From the NCBI GenBank assembly GCA_008000375.1, contig SMOI01000089.1, positions 1 to 64,000 of the forward strand: a stretch of 64,000 bases of DNA, given 5' to 3'. Below the pieces are notes generated by a model. That model worked only from the letters and a program-made list of their open reading frames with translations. It was not told where the DNA came from and made no database searches. The translations under genes and the position numbers were made by a program. Source of the stretch: Poteriospumella lacustris. Its lineage: Eukaryota; Sar; Chrysophyceae; Chromulinales; Dinobryaceae. Shown here piece after piece: positions 32,684 to 42,640 of the stretch (the first letter of the stretch is position 1; each line of letters begins with the position of its first letter).

Positions 32684-32824
32684 CTCCAACCAAACTGTTG
32701 AGGATGGTGCTTTTGCCAGAACCTGGATTGCCCACAAGGATGATATGTTCCAGTGCCTGAGCAAAACACTGCCAACATCGCAAGGATGCAAAGAAGTCTT
32801 GGAAAGAGCATTGTTGCAGACAGT
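32684..32824 (-). pseudogene. inverted 5' fragment of the GIMAP-like GTPase gene
   Basis: About 140 bp that are the reverse complement, with a few changes and a one-base insertion, of 33146-33284: the start codon, signal peptide and P-loop of the GTPase at 33158. The minus strand still reads ALEHIILVGNPGSGKSTILN, but the signal-peptide part is out of frame and the G domain is cut off after the P-loop. A non-functional remnant. Confidence 0.8.
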
Positions 32825-33157
32825 GAACATGGTCTTGTATACTATATACCCCTAAGTACCGGTCGATAAGGGAGATGGTACAGACACACTGCACTACAGA
32901 TAGATTGGAGGTGTACATACTGCGCGAAGCGCCTCGCTGCGCATCCACTGTTTGCCTCGAGCATTCTGGACGGGGAGAGAGTACATGGCCGCACACGTGT
33001 AACCACTGTGCAAGTTGAAGATTGTTGAAAAGTGAAGATGAAGATGCGAAGTGGCACACGTGTACTCTATTTACTGTGTGTGCAGATATGACAATGCTCC
33101 AACACACAATCTCACTTCTCAAAAGACCATATTCAAGCAATAGAACTGTCTGCAACA

Positions 33158-34120
33158 ATGCTCTTTCCAAGACTTCTTTGCATCCTTGCGATGTTGGCAG
33201 TGGTTGCTCAGGCACTGGAACATATCATCCTTGTGGGTAATCCAGGTTCTGGCAAGAGCACCATCCTCAACAGTTTGGTTGGAGACGTTGTCTTTTCTTC
33301 TGGCGTGAGTCTGGGCGGTGGACACACGAAGTTTATTCAAACCCATGTCAGTGGTTTGGTGAAGTACTCCGACACCCCTGGTCTCGACGACATCAAGAGC
33401 AAGGAAGCCGCTGCACATGAAATCGAGAAGCTGTTTTCTGAAAGTGACAACGTGAAACTGGTGTTTGTTGTCACTTTGGAAAGTTGGAGAATCAAGCCCG
33501 CCGATGCCACTACAATTAAGGTTGTGCTGGATTCTCTCGGCCAAGGTGATATGACGAACAAGTTCACCGTGATTGTCAACCAGGCTTCTGATGAGCTGGC
33601 AAGTGTCTTGTCTCAAGGGGGAGAAGCCTTCAAGATGTTCCAGAACGATTTATTTATATCTCACCGAACTGATTTCATTATCTTTCAAGACATGGATGTG
33701 AATGCTTGGGAGAAGAAGAATGCCCTCATTGACGTAAGTGAGCTCAAAGAGAACCTCTTTCAGCTGCCATACATCTCCATTGACACGTCTAAGCTCGCGC
33801 CTATTGACGTCAAGAGCATCGAGAAGGTGAAAGAAGAGGCGGCCATCGCATTGCGAAACCAAAAAGCTGCCTATGAAGAACAGTTGCGTATTGCCAGAGA
33901 AAGTAAGCCCAAGCGCAAGAGAGGTTTATTCACAAAGATTGTCGAGACTGTGAGTGTTGTTACTGATATGGTTGGTGATGCCACTAAGGTAGTGGAGAGG
34001 ATCATCAATCTGCCGGAAACGGTGATCAGAGAACCACAAAGGGTCCCGGAGAGAATGGTCGGCGAGATCAATAGATCTGCGAAGAAAGTCGAGAAAGCGA
34101 TCAAAAGAATGTTTCGTTAG
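33158..34120 (+). CDS. GIMAP/AIG1-like GTPase with N-terminal signal peptide
   Basis: An intronless 320-residue protein. Residues 1-19 (MLFPRLLCILAMLAVVAQA) look like a cleavable signal peptide, and the G domain follows at once: G1 P-loop GNPGSGKS at about 27-34, G3 DTPGLDD at about 72-78, and a possible G4 NQASDE near 148-153 in place of NKxD. Spacing and the LVFVVTLESWRIKPADATTI segment fit the AIG1/GIMAP-Toc branch of septin-like GTPases, which bind GTP and often oligomerise on membranes. A helical Lys/Glu-rich region (about 225-260) and a basic, amphipathic C-terminus (SAKKVEKAIKRMFR) follow. A secreted or ER-luminal GTPase would be unusual; the hydrophobic start might instead be a membrane anchor. 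Fragments of this gene lie inverted just upstream. Confidence 0.7.
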   Translation: MLFPRLLCILAMLAVVAQALEHIILVGNPGSGKSTILNSLVGDVVFSSGVSLGGGHTKFIQTHVSGLVKYSDTPGLDDIKSKEAAAHEIEKLFSESDNVKLVFVVTLESWRIKPADATTIKVVLDSLGQGDMTNKFTVIVNQASDELASVLSQGGEAFKMFQNDLFISHRTDFIIFQDMDVNAWEKKNALIDVSELKENLFQLPYISIDTSKLAPIDVKSIEKVKEEAAIALRNQKAAYEEQLRIARESKPKRKRGLFTKIVETVSVVTDMVGDATKVVERIINLPETVIREPQRVPERMVGEINRSAKKVEKAIKRMFR

Positions 34121-34376
34121 CGAGAGAGACGATTTGTTTCTTTCCACGGTGCAAACGTAGAGGTCGTGCTCCTATTACTTGTGACTTGTAACCACCGAGT
34201 TTTGATTACTTGTTACACACCGCGGGAGGTTTCAGATAACATAACAAGAGTCTTTCTGCCTCGTCTGCAGGCCCTCGGAGAAAAAGCGTCTCCTGGAAGA
34301 CCCAGTCACGCGAGGCGACCAGCTGGTGGCCGCGCTTCGACGCCGATCGGCGTCTTCAAGATGAAGGGCGCCACAT

Positions 34377-34400
34377 CAATCAATCAATCAATCAATCAGT
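34377..34400. repeat. CAAT tandem repeat
   Basis: Five to six copies of AATC/CAAT just past the stop codon of the minus-strand PH gene. A shorter version (32400-32413) accompanies the duplicated fragment. The adjacent 34121-34376 contains no supported gene. Confidence 0.7.
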
Positions 34401-36726
34401 TACACTGCTGTAGACGCTGCTGGCACATGATGTGCCGGCTGCTGATTATGCTGCGACTGTGGCTGCTGCTGGTGGGAGCCCTTGGGCGGCCGCGCCTTCG
34501 CCGTGGCGTACGCTTCCTCATCGGAATGCACATCGTCTTCGTCGTCCGTGTCCAGGTCTTCCTCTTCCTCGTCGTCCTCCCCCACGATCTCGTTCGCTGT
34601 CGCCGGGTGGTGGCGGTCTTCGTCGTCGTCGCCGTGGTCAAACGAGTCATGACGACGACCACCGTCGCCGTCGTCTCCTTCGGCCCCATCGCCCCCATCG
34701 TACTCCCTGTCCCCGTACTCGTCGCCCTCCTCGTCTTCTTCTCCGTCCTCCTCTTCGTCCTCATCCTCGTCCTCGTCGTCGAGGATAAACTCCTGCACGA
34801 AGATCGCCAGCAGCACGCCCATCAGCACCGCCAGCGTAACAAACGTTTTCGTCGAAATCGACTTCGTCACCCACCACGCGTACACCAACGCCACCGTCAG
34901 CGCCACGATGCCCCCACCGTACGCCAAGATCTGTGTCGCCCCCACCGTCTCCCCCGCCGAGCGGACACCGCTACGCGCCATACCCGATTTACCCACACCG
35001 CCGCCGAGCCCACCACCGACACCACCGACGCCACCTCCAACGCCGCCCGCACCGTCTCCACCGAGCCCTGCACCACCCAGGCCACCGCTTCCACTCTCGG
35101 TCGCACTCATTTTCGCCAGCGATTTCTTCTTGCCGCGTAAACTGTGGCCGGGCAGCCCCGTGGGCGTGTTGCCGCCACTCGACGACCCACCACCGCCACC
35201 GCCGCGGCTACGTCGACCGCTGCTCGTCGCCGGTGGTCGTCCGGTGATACGACGCACGAAACGGGCGAACTTTTGCCCAATCGTCTTCCTCGACGACGAC
35301 GACGAAGCGGCGGTGGCAGCGGTGGCGATGGCGGTGGGCCGTGCGGTCGTCGACGAGGACCAGCCACCGCCACCGCTGCCACCAACGCCGCCATCGGCGG
35401 GGGTATACGCGACGCGTTTGGGCGTCAAGCGCTGTCCACCGGGCGAATTCGAAAATTCCGGTGGCGGCGGCGGTGGCGGTGGCACGGTGCTGTTGCCGTG
35501 GCCACTGGTGACCGCCCCGGCCGTGCGCGCCGCCTTGTGATGCCGCGCAATCATCGTGAAGACCTGGTACCAGGCATCGGCTTCGACGCGTCCTTCCAAC
35601 CCGGTTTTGTCCGACGCCAACTTGATCGTTTTCTCCGGCGCGTGCAACTCCAGACTACAGAACAGCACAGCACAGCACAGCACAGCACAGCACAGACGTC
35701 AGTGATTCACACAGACAACAGAGACAACGACAGAGACAACAACAGAGACGACAACAGAGAGACAACATACAAGAGACCGTAATGTTCCGATTTACGCTTC
35801 GTTCGAATCGGTTTCACCGACGAGACCTCGACGTGCTGCAACAGATACGACCCACGTGGACGCGGATCGTCCGGTGATTCGAAATAGTCCAACCGATCGA
35901 GATGCACCTCGAAATACCGGCATTTCCAACCCGAAATGATGTCGCGCTTCTTCAACAACCAACCGGTTTTCAACGGCGGTGCCTCCCCCGACGACACGGT
36001 GCGATAGTCGCGCATCGACGAACTGGGGTTGCTGTTGGAGGAGCCCTGCTGGTGGAGAGAGGCAGAGGAGGACGAAGACGGTGCAGCGGTCGTCGTAAGC
36101 GCCGCAGAGGAGGAGGACGACGACGGTGGATAAGCCATCGACGATGATGATGCGACCGCCGCCGTCGACGATGATGACGATGGGGCGGTCGCATGCGAAT
36201 ACATCGCTGAGGACGTGGTTGATAACACGCCATGGAAACGGGCTTTCAAGGCGTGTGCCACTTCGGGGGAGGAGGTCTGGAGTTTCATACGGTCGTGTTT
36301 GAGTTCCTCGTCGAAGGTCGTTTCTCCGATCATCATGTGATGAAACGTGGCGACGTCCCGAATCGTCAGCGTACCATCACACGCGATGCAATCCGCCAGC
36401 ACCAAATCTCTACGTTAGCCACAGGTGAACAGGTTATACAGCTACAGCTACAGCTACAGCGACAGAGGCAGGTGGCAAGCGGCAGGTCCACGTACAATCG
36501 GTTATAGATCAAACCCGCATGGCGGAATTTCAAGGCCCAGCAGATACCATTGCCTAATTTCAACATGATGTTGAATTCTTTGTCGTGGGCACCCAGATCT
36601 TCCAAATTGAGGAAGTGTCGTTCCAGCTATCGATAGAGAGAGCCACAAGCAAAAAGGGGTCAAAAAGGCGGACCACATATGGTTAAGGGCGACAAGACTT
36701 ACCCCGTGAAGCAACTCGTAATCCAT
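34400..36726 (-). CDS. PH-domain protein with two membrane helices and acidic tail
   Basis: Four exons joined by me: 36703-36726 (MDYELLHG), 36496-36626, 35771-36409 and 34400-35654; introns of 76, 86 and 116 nt with GTAAGT, GTACGT and GTATGT donors, phases consistent; 682 residues. An N-terminal helical domain (LERHFLNLEDLGAHDKEFNI onward, about 100 residues) is not identified. After a Ser-rich linker comes a PH domain: LKTGWLLKKRDIISGWKCRY at about 200, then strands, split by the last intron and ending in the canonical helix EADAWYQVFTMIARH. Then Gly/Pro/Ser-rich linkers, two hydrophobic helices (ILAYGGGIVALTVALVYAWW; FVTLAVLMGVLLAIFVQEF) and a very acidic Asp/Glu tail. It is probably a phosphoinositide-sensing membrane protein with both termini cytosolic. 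Confidence 0.7.
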
Positions 36727-37011
36727 TTTCTTTTTCTTTTAAATCCTTATACTTAATGAGAACGAATGGACGAACAATAACAGAGGCGGTGACGATATGT
36801 CAGTCAGCGATATGAAGAAGAATTCCCACTTCAAGAATCAACTTCAACACGAATCGATCTACTTTCACAAAGGGATAGACTCCTGCACGTCCTATTTATC
36901 CTGAGCACTTGCACCTCAATACGAAAGTGTGCCAAGGCTTGGATATTGATCTCTGTTTTGTTCCGAGAACACGTCGCAGCCGACGAAGCAAAACGCTGCC
37001 AAAGTCCTTTT
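36727..37011. other. intergenic region
   Basis: The flank upstream of the PH gene. No gene is visible; it leads into the heptamer array. Confidence 0.4.
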
Positions 37012-37090
37012 CGTTTGTCGCTTGTCGCTTGTCGCTTGTCGCTTGTCGCTTGTCGGTTGCCGGTTGTCGGTTGTCGTTTGTCGTTTGTCG
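37012..37090. repeat. TTGTCGC/TTGTCGT heptamer array, about 11 copies
   Basis: Eleven copies of a 7-bp unit (TTGTCGC, TTGTCGG and TTGTCGT variants grouped in blocks), followed by GTCGACCTCGTGACAAGTGAC and a CCCTCAG motif. Read on the other strand this is CGACAAA/G, the unit also found at 11155-11188 beside GACAAGTGAC and CCCTCAG, so both belong to one dispersed element, here without the GC hairpins. Confidence 0.75.
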
Positions 37091-37796
37091 ACCTCGTGAC
37101 AAGTGACGAATCGACTGCCCTCAGCAGTGTGACGACGACGGTGACAAGAAGGCTCGGTACCTACCAAGGGAATACCTCCTATATGTTTACGTTAGAAATC
37201 TTCAAGGTTTATATTTTCTACGAATACAGTACTGGTACCAAAATCACCAAACATATAACAATCACGATCTTCGCCAAAATGCCAACAACAGACGAGTGTA
37301 CACCATCCAGAAACAGCAAATGGCAGTCTATTCGTCCTTGTCCACGAAAAATCGCACTCGCTACTTTGGGATTCATACATGGATCTTAAATGGTTCAAAC
37401 TTAATCCTAAAAATAAGATTGAAAACAAATGGATACTTAAAAAAAGTGGCGTGAATTACAACAACTGAACAGGGTTTATGCGGTTTTGTATTGATTCGCA
37501 CCTGATGGAGACAACAATAAAATGGTGTATGAGCGTAAGCACGCAGCAACGGTCAAACAAATATAGCTCAAGCTCCAAGCATATCCGTTTCACTCCACAC
37601 GGAGAACGGTATATACTGGTTACGATCGAATCGATTTGTTATCGATATCGTGTTATCGTAACCGCTCAACCAAGAGACAGTTGCCAGGGCAGGAGGGCGT
37701 GTATCATTTGGAGAAGAGAATAAACCTCCCTCTGCAAGAACGAATGGTGCACACGGCACGTGTGTTAGTTGGGGTTGTTCTTGGGTAGTGCGTGCT
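37091..37796. other. intergenic region
   Basis: About 700 bp, AT-richer, between the heptamer array and the viperin stop. No gene is supported. Confidence 0.4.
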
Positions 37797-38930
37797 TTAG
37801 CGACCGAGGTCTTCCATGTCCACGACACTGCTGCACGGCGCAGCTCGTGACCACGAGGTGGAGGCATAATCCCCATCACGAGCGACAAACGCGTCGTGAT
37901 TGAAGCCCCCGTGTTCACTGGATAACAGTTGGGTCAAGGCGGTGTCAACGCCGACGTCCAAGAGCGACTGCGTGGCCACTTTCCCGCCGCCGGACGAATC
38001 CAAAAACGCACCGTACTCATCGACCAGGACATACGACGACTGCATCACGTCATTGCCTTCAACCTTGAGAATGCTCGGTGTCTGCAGCCCCGCTTGATTG
38101 CGTTGGATAAAGCCTTGAAACTCTTCGTCGGCGATGAGGAAACGGGTCACATCGCGGGTCACATTGGCACCGATGTTTTCACCTTCCAGGGGCAACACTT
38201 GGAAGACTTTCCATCGCATAGGCTTCAACTCATTGATGAACGCACTCATGTCGCAATGGTGATTGTAGCGATTGACGACCGTGTTGATCTTGAATTGGAT
38301 GCCGTGTTGTTGACACAGACGCGCTGCGCGACGAATATGGTCGACGTGTTTGCCTTTCCCACGACCAATTTCCACGTTGATGTCTTCGTCCGTCGCATCA
38401 CAACTGACGCCCAGTATATCCAAATACGCACCGTATTCCTCAAACCATTCCGCGGTGATCTTCGAGGCATTGGAAATGATACTCACCGATTCATAACCCA
38501 ACACGACTTTGGCGTATTGAACCATCGGCCCCAACAGTTTCGGATACAGGAACGGTTCTCCACCTGCGAAATTGATTTTCTTGCATCCATGGTCTCGTAG
38601 ATGTTTTAAAATGAGCAACAGACGCTCGAGCGGTTCCACGTGGCTGGTCTTGGCGGTGTGGAAGCAAAACCCACAGCTGTAGTTACACCTGCGAGTGAAA
38701 TGGAAGTTGACCGCCATGAGCTCCTTGTATTGCTTGTGGGCTGGCGATGAGGTGACCGCGTTGCTGTCGGTCTTTGCCATGTCTCTGGCAGTCAATGAGA
38801 AGACTGCTGGGTCCTCCTCTGTCGTCAGGGCTTCCCTGGACGACGATCGAGAGAGAAGGAATCGTCCAATACCGGAGGCAGCGACCATTAAAACGGTGCC
38901 AAGAACAAGGTCATTGTGAGAGAATGTCAT
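37797..38930 (-). CDS. viperin-like radical SAM enzyme (RSAD2 family)
   Basis: An intronless 377-residue protein. Residues about 7-27 form a hydrophobic/amphipathic helix like viperin's ER and lipid-droplet anchor, then a short linker. The radical SAM core starts NFHFTRRCNYSCGFCFHTAK with the 4Fe-4S motif CxxxCxxC at Cys82, Cys86 and Cys89; the SAM-binding GGEP follows at about 123-126, then SIISNASKI, YLDILGVSCDATDEDINVEIG, INTVVNRYN and RWKVFQVLPLEGEN. These are diagnostic of viperin rather than generic radical SAM proteins. Viperins convert CTP (or UTP/GTP in some lineages) to 3'-deoxy-3',4'-didehydro nucleotides that terminate viral RNA synthesis. The C-terminus is odd: after the conserved W-S the protein ends ...DMEDLGR, without the terminal Trp that animal viperins use to bind the Fe-S targeting factor CIAO1. 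Confidence 0.93.
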   Translation of the reverse strand: MTFSHNDLVLGTVLMVAASGIGRFLLSRSSSREALTTEEDPAVFSLTARDMAKTDSNAVTSSPAHKQYKELMAVNFHFTRRCNYSCGFCFHTAKTSHVEPLERLLLILKHLRDHGCKKINFAGGEPFLYPKLLGPMVQYAKVVLGYESVSIISNASKITAEWFEEYGAYLDILGVSCDATDEDINVEIGRGKGKHVDHIRRAARLCQQHGIQFKINTVVNRYNHHCDMSAFINELKPMRWKVFQVLPLEGENIGANVTRDVTRFLIADEEFQGFIQRNQAGLQTPSILKVEGNDVMQSSYVLVDEYGAFLDSSGGGKVATQSLLDVGVDTALTQLLSSEHGGFNHDAFVARDGDYASTSWSRAAPCSSVVDMEDLGR

Positions 38931-39556
38931 CTTGTAGTACTTGTGTTGTGTTGATTGTCCAAAAAGGAAATTTGTTGATTCTGATTGTATTGTGATTTGA
39001 GTTGTGTTTTGAGTCTACAGTTTTCTTTTTGCTCTCCCAAAAACCGTTCTCCCAAGTTTCTGGTTGCCAAGACAGAGAGGAACCCTTCTTGTCGCTAGAG
39101 AATCACATGTGATCTTGTGGGGGAGTTGAGTCGAAGACGCTTTCTTTCCCCCATCGAAATGCTCCTCGACCTCGCAGCGGTCAGCGGTTGTTGTTGTGGG
39201 AGAGGCCCAAAGTGGGTCGGCCGTAGGCCGGAACGGGGATAAAAAAAAACAACACTAGCAGGGAGAGCGGTATAACCCTAAAGTGGACGGTATCTTTGTA
39301 TGTACCGGCAAGTTTGGGGCTGTTCCTTTGGTGTGTGTTGTATAGACCCGGTATAGGAGGCTTTTGTTTGTGAAAGCCGAAAGCCTTGCCGAAATGACCC
39401 CCAAACTCAACAAGCAGCCGTCATGCGTTGCTTAAAGTCGTTTACACTGACATGCGCAACCACTGCGAGACAGCCAGTAGCTTGCGGGGGGGGGGGGGTG
39501 GGCGTACGACACCCTCATCGGTGGAAGTCCCCATTCCACCACCACCACCACCCAAC
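38931..39556. other. intergenic region
   Basis: About 625 bp. G13 at 39486-39498 followed by a CCACCACCACC stretch. The region around 39160-39430 has no supported gene; it holds the viperin promoter and the 3' flank of the kinase gene. Confidence 0.45.
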
Positions 39557-42001
39557 TCAGAGCTGCTGGTTGATGAAGTTTCGCAACGCGTCATAATCGC
39601 ACCGGTGCGCCAACCGCATCGCTTCCTGCCAACGCGGACTGTGGGCCATGTATCGCAGGGCAGCCTCCGAGGGCGACTGGTTGGTGAACAGGAGGAAGAT
39701 CGTACGCACGAAGGCGACCAAGTCATCAGCGGGCACTGGCCAATGCAGCTCCATCTGTCGCGTGTAGAAGTATTCAGTGCCCGCCCACGAGGTACGTTCT
39801 CCGGTTCTCGCAGCGCAGCCCCAATCGCTGAGAAACACGCCACAGCCGCCAGGGCCATCGTCGATGAAGATGTTCTGAGGCTTCACGTCGCGATGACAGA
39901 TACCTCGACGATGCGCATGCTCCAGCACGGTCAGGAGATTCAAATAGTCGGAGACACCCGCACGTACACCCCCGGGGACGGGCAACACCGGGCGACCCAC
40001 CGGCGTCAGCAGTAACGCCGCGGGTCCATCGGCTGGGAGGTCACAGCAGTCGAGGACGACGGGCAAGTGGCGATGGGGCCCTAACCACCTGAGCATCTCT
40101 CGTTCGTTGTCGCGCATGGCGAGTCGGTTTCGATGAAACACTTTCACAGCCACTGCCGTTGGTGGCGGCGCGGTCGAGGGCACCGTTGTTTGACCTGGCG
40201 GTGACTCGGCTTCGTGGGTCGCCCCTGCGCTGAGACGTCGCCGTTTGCGCGCGGGCGCTTCCTCCGCGGGGGCAGGGGCAGGTACCACCGAGTCGTAGTG
40301 ATCGTGCCCACTGAAAACCACCCGCAGCGGTGGTTTCTCTCGGCGGCTGCAGGCTCTGTCTCGGTCGTTGGCGTGTTGACCGCCCGACGGATCGCACCGC
40401 CACACCCCGTCCGGGTGATACAGCACGATGTCTTGTTGCAGCGTCACCGCCATCGCTACCATCGCTTCCAGGTCCATGGCGCCAGAGACACGGGCGAGAT
40501 CCAACTCCTCGTCGATGAGGAGTGCCCGGAGGTGCGGCTGCGTCGAGACGGCGCTCAACGTCAATTGGCGCAGGGCCTCGAGCGTAAAGCGCGTTCCGCC
40601 GCTGGTGTCCTGGATACCGTGACGCTGGAGCTGATCCGTGAGGGCGTGGAAGAAGCCGTTGCCGATGCCGTCGCCCAGGACCGGGTGTACGGCCCATGCG
40701 GCGGGCAGTTGGGCAGGGCGACGTATCGGCGGCGTCTGCGACGAGGAGGAGGACGCCCTTGTGGCGATGCGGTCGGTGGTGGGGATGGCCTTGTAGACCA
40801 CCGAAAACGCGCCTTTGCCCAACAGACAGTCCACCTGGTAACCCCCTGGAAGGACCAGCGGCGTGTAACCGATCACCACAGGATCCACGGCCATGAGTCC
40901 GAACAGTCTCTAACGGTACAACAAACAACAACAGAGAGAATATCATTGACATAGGGATGAATACCACAGCAAACGCCCTCTGTACCTGCCAGCCGTCAGA
41001 GCCTCGGAACGTACGCGAGGTATCGAAGAGGAGGTTCCCATCGTCGGAATTGCGAACGCCCCTCACGAACAGGAAGCGATTCCCGTCGGTAAGGAAGCCT
41101 ATCACTGTGGGTCGAAACAACTGACGATGCATCAGGCGCATGAGGCTACGTATCAATTGGCCCACTTCTTCGTCCGCGAAGTCACCGCGACGATGGTCCG
41201 TCACTTCTCCCACCATCGTCACGGTGGCTTCGCGTCGGGTATCGCCGTCGAAAAACACGACGTCAGGTGATCGCGGCCATTTGCAGATCTGGCGGAATGC
41301 TGCATGGTCTGGACAGCTACGCATCGTTACTCGTTTTGATTGCTCCTGGTTCGACAATTCGACCTTCACCGTCTTCGTGTTCGTGGTCAGTGTCGCGAGC
41401 ATTTCGTGCACAAACGTTTGACACTCGGGACACTCCGCAGCGCCCACGGTCGGAAAACGGCGCGTGGCACCGAGTGGCCACCATGCCACTTTATGGTCCT
41501 CCAAAAAGGCGTCAAACTCTGTCGAATGCGTCACGGTCCCCTGTAGTCGTTGCGTTTGGACCATCGCCGCACGAGTCATCGTGTTGGAGCAACAACTCGT
41601 TCGCTCATATTGCGCCTGTTCCAACAGGCTTATTCGACGTTCCAAATCGCGGACCTTCGAGGTATACGAATCTAAAGGAACAAACGAATACAGGTTGAGA
41701 GACTTGACCATGAAATGCAGGAACAGAAGAAGAAGAAGAAACAATTGGCACGAGAAGGTACCTTCTGGTGGAGCGGAATGGCGATCCACTGTTCTGGCAA
41801 CTGCTGTTGCTACGCGTTGGATGATTGCAACTGTTTGTGAGGTGGACGTGAGAAACAATGAGCAGAATAAATTCGTTTCTCACCTTCTTCTGGAGCATCA
41901 GGACAAGAAAGAAATGTCCAGTTTCCGTCGGTCGACAACGTATCCATGTGACCAGTACAGAACTCACAAAAGTTCAATTGGTTGAACTTATGCTTCCCCA
42001 T
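39557..42001 (-). CDS. nuclease-like domain fused to a protein kinase with large N-lobe insertion
   Basis: Three exons joined by me: 41884-42001, 40986 to about 41671, and 39557-40909 (introns of about 212 and 76 nt; phases 1 and 0), giving 718 residues. The N-terminus has CEFC and later ECPEC cysteines and a short coiled coil. Residues about 185-250 (SPDVVFFDGD, then VGEVTDHRRGDF, then GFLTDGNRFLFVRG) resemble a PD-(D/E)XK-type fold as seen next to kinases in Crinkler/FunK1-like proteins. The kinase follows: Gly-loop LGKGAFSVVYK (about 299), an insertion of about 210 residues, then the Lys strand VAVKVF, catalytic HRDVKPQNIF (about 607), and DWG in place of DFG. The core residues Lys, Asp and Asn are kept, so it may be active. 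The nuclease-like assignment is weaker than the kinase one. Confidence 0.7.
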
Positions 42002-42640
42002 GATGTTGTAGAGAGAAATACTGCGATTCGGATATCACCGTAGCAAGCAAATGGAATTGGACAAGTGATATATATTGCTATGCGCGATCTCGATGAGACA
42101 TCTGAAGAGGGGAAAGACCAGCCGCCGGAAGGTGTCTCGACACCCAATACCTTGCCATACCCTGAAATACCCTGACGAGGTGTCTGGACACCAGTCGCCA
42201 AGCCACTTTGGACTTCAGCAGAAGAGGAGAGGAGAGGAGGGCGTTGGTCGATGAATGGCTTGACAGTGCCCAACGTCTTGGGTTGTGAAACATGAAGTCA
42301 CTCCACACATGACAGCAGTTTGTAAGAAGGAGAAACACACAGGCGTTAGCGAGAATTCGCAGTTGCTTGTTTCGGTATGCTATGGCTACGAGGGGGTGGC
42401 TTTCGACATGTTTACAATCTGGTCGTCTATTGCTATTCGATTCTGCTCGAAGTCACTCACAAGAGGCGGCCGCTCGTTGGCAGTGGTCTCTCTGACAATG
42501 AACCACTGCGGCAGGTTGAAAGGCACGCAACAGCTCTTCAATAAGAGCTGTTTGCCTCAAATCGTGTGGGTCCCTTGGTGGTTCACAGTGCTCCAAGTAC
42601 ATGGTAGTTATCGATATGGCCAGCCTTACTGGCGTCCACT
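42002..42640. other. intergenic region upstream of the kinase gene
   Basis: About 640 bp between the kinase start and the stop of the next DUF285 gene. Apart from the paired palindromes listed separately, nothing is recognised. Confidence 0.45.
42131..42192. promoter_or_regulatory. paired GGTGTC-N2-GACACC palindromes
   Basis: Two near-identical 14-bp palindromes, GGTGTCTCGACACC (42131-42144) and GGTGTCTGGACACC (42179-42192), are 48 bp apart and lie 130-190 bp upstream of the kinase-gene ATG. Between them are three ATACC repeats. The layout suggests a binding site for a dimeric factor; the function is inferred. Confidence 0.35.

Noticed and set aside
32532-33215. Minus-strand frame of 227 codons containing a P-loop
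   Set aside because: The P-loop belongs to an inverted fragment of the neighbouring GTPase gene; the flanks are frame-shifted and unrelated.
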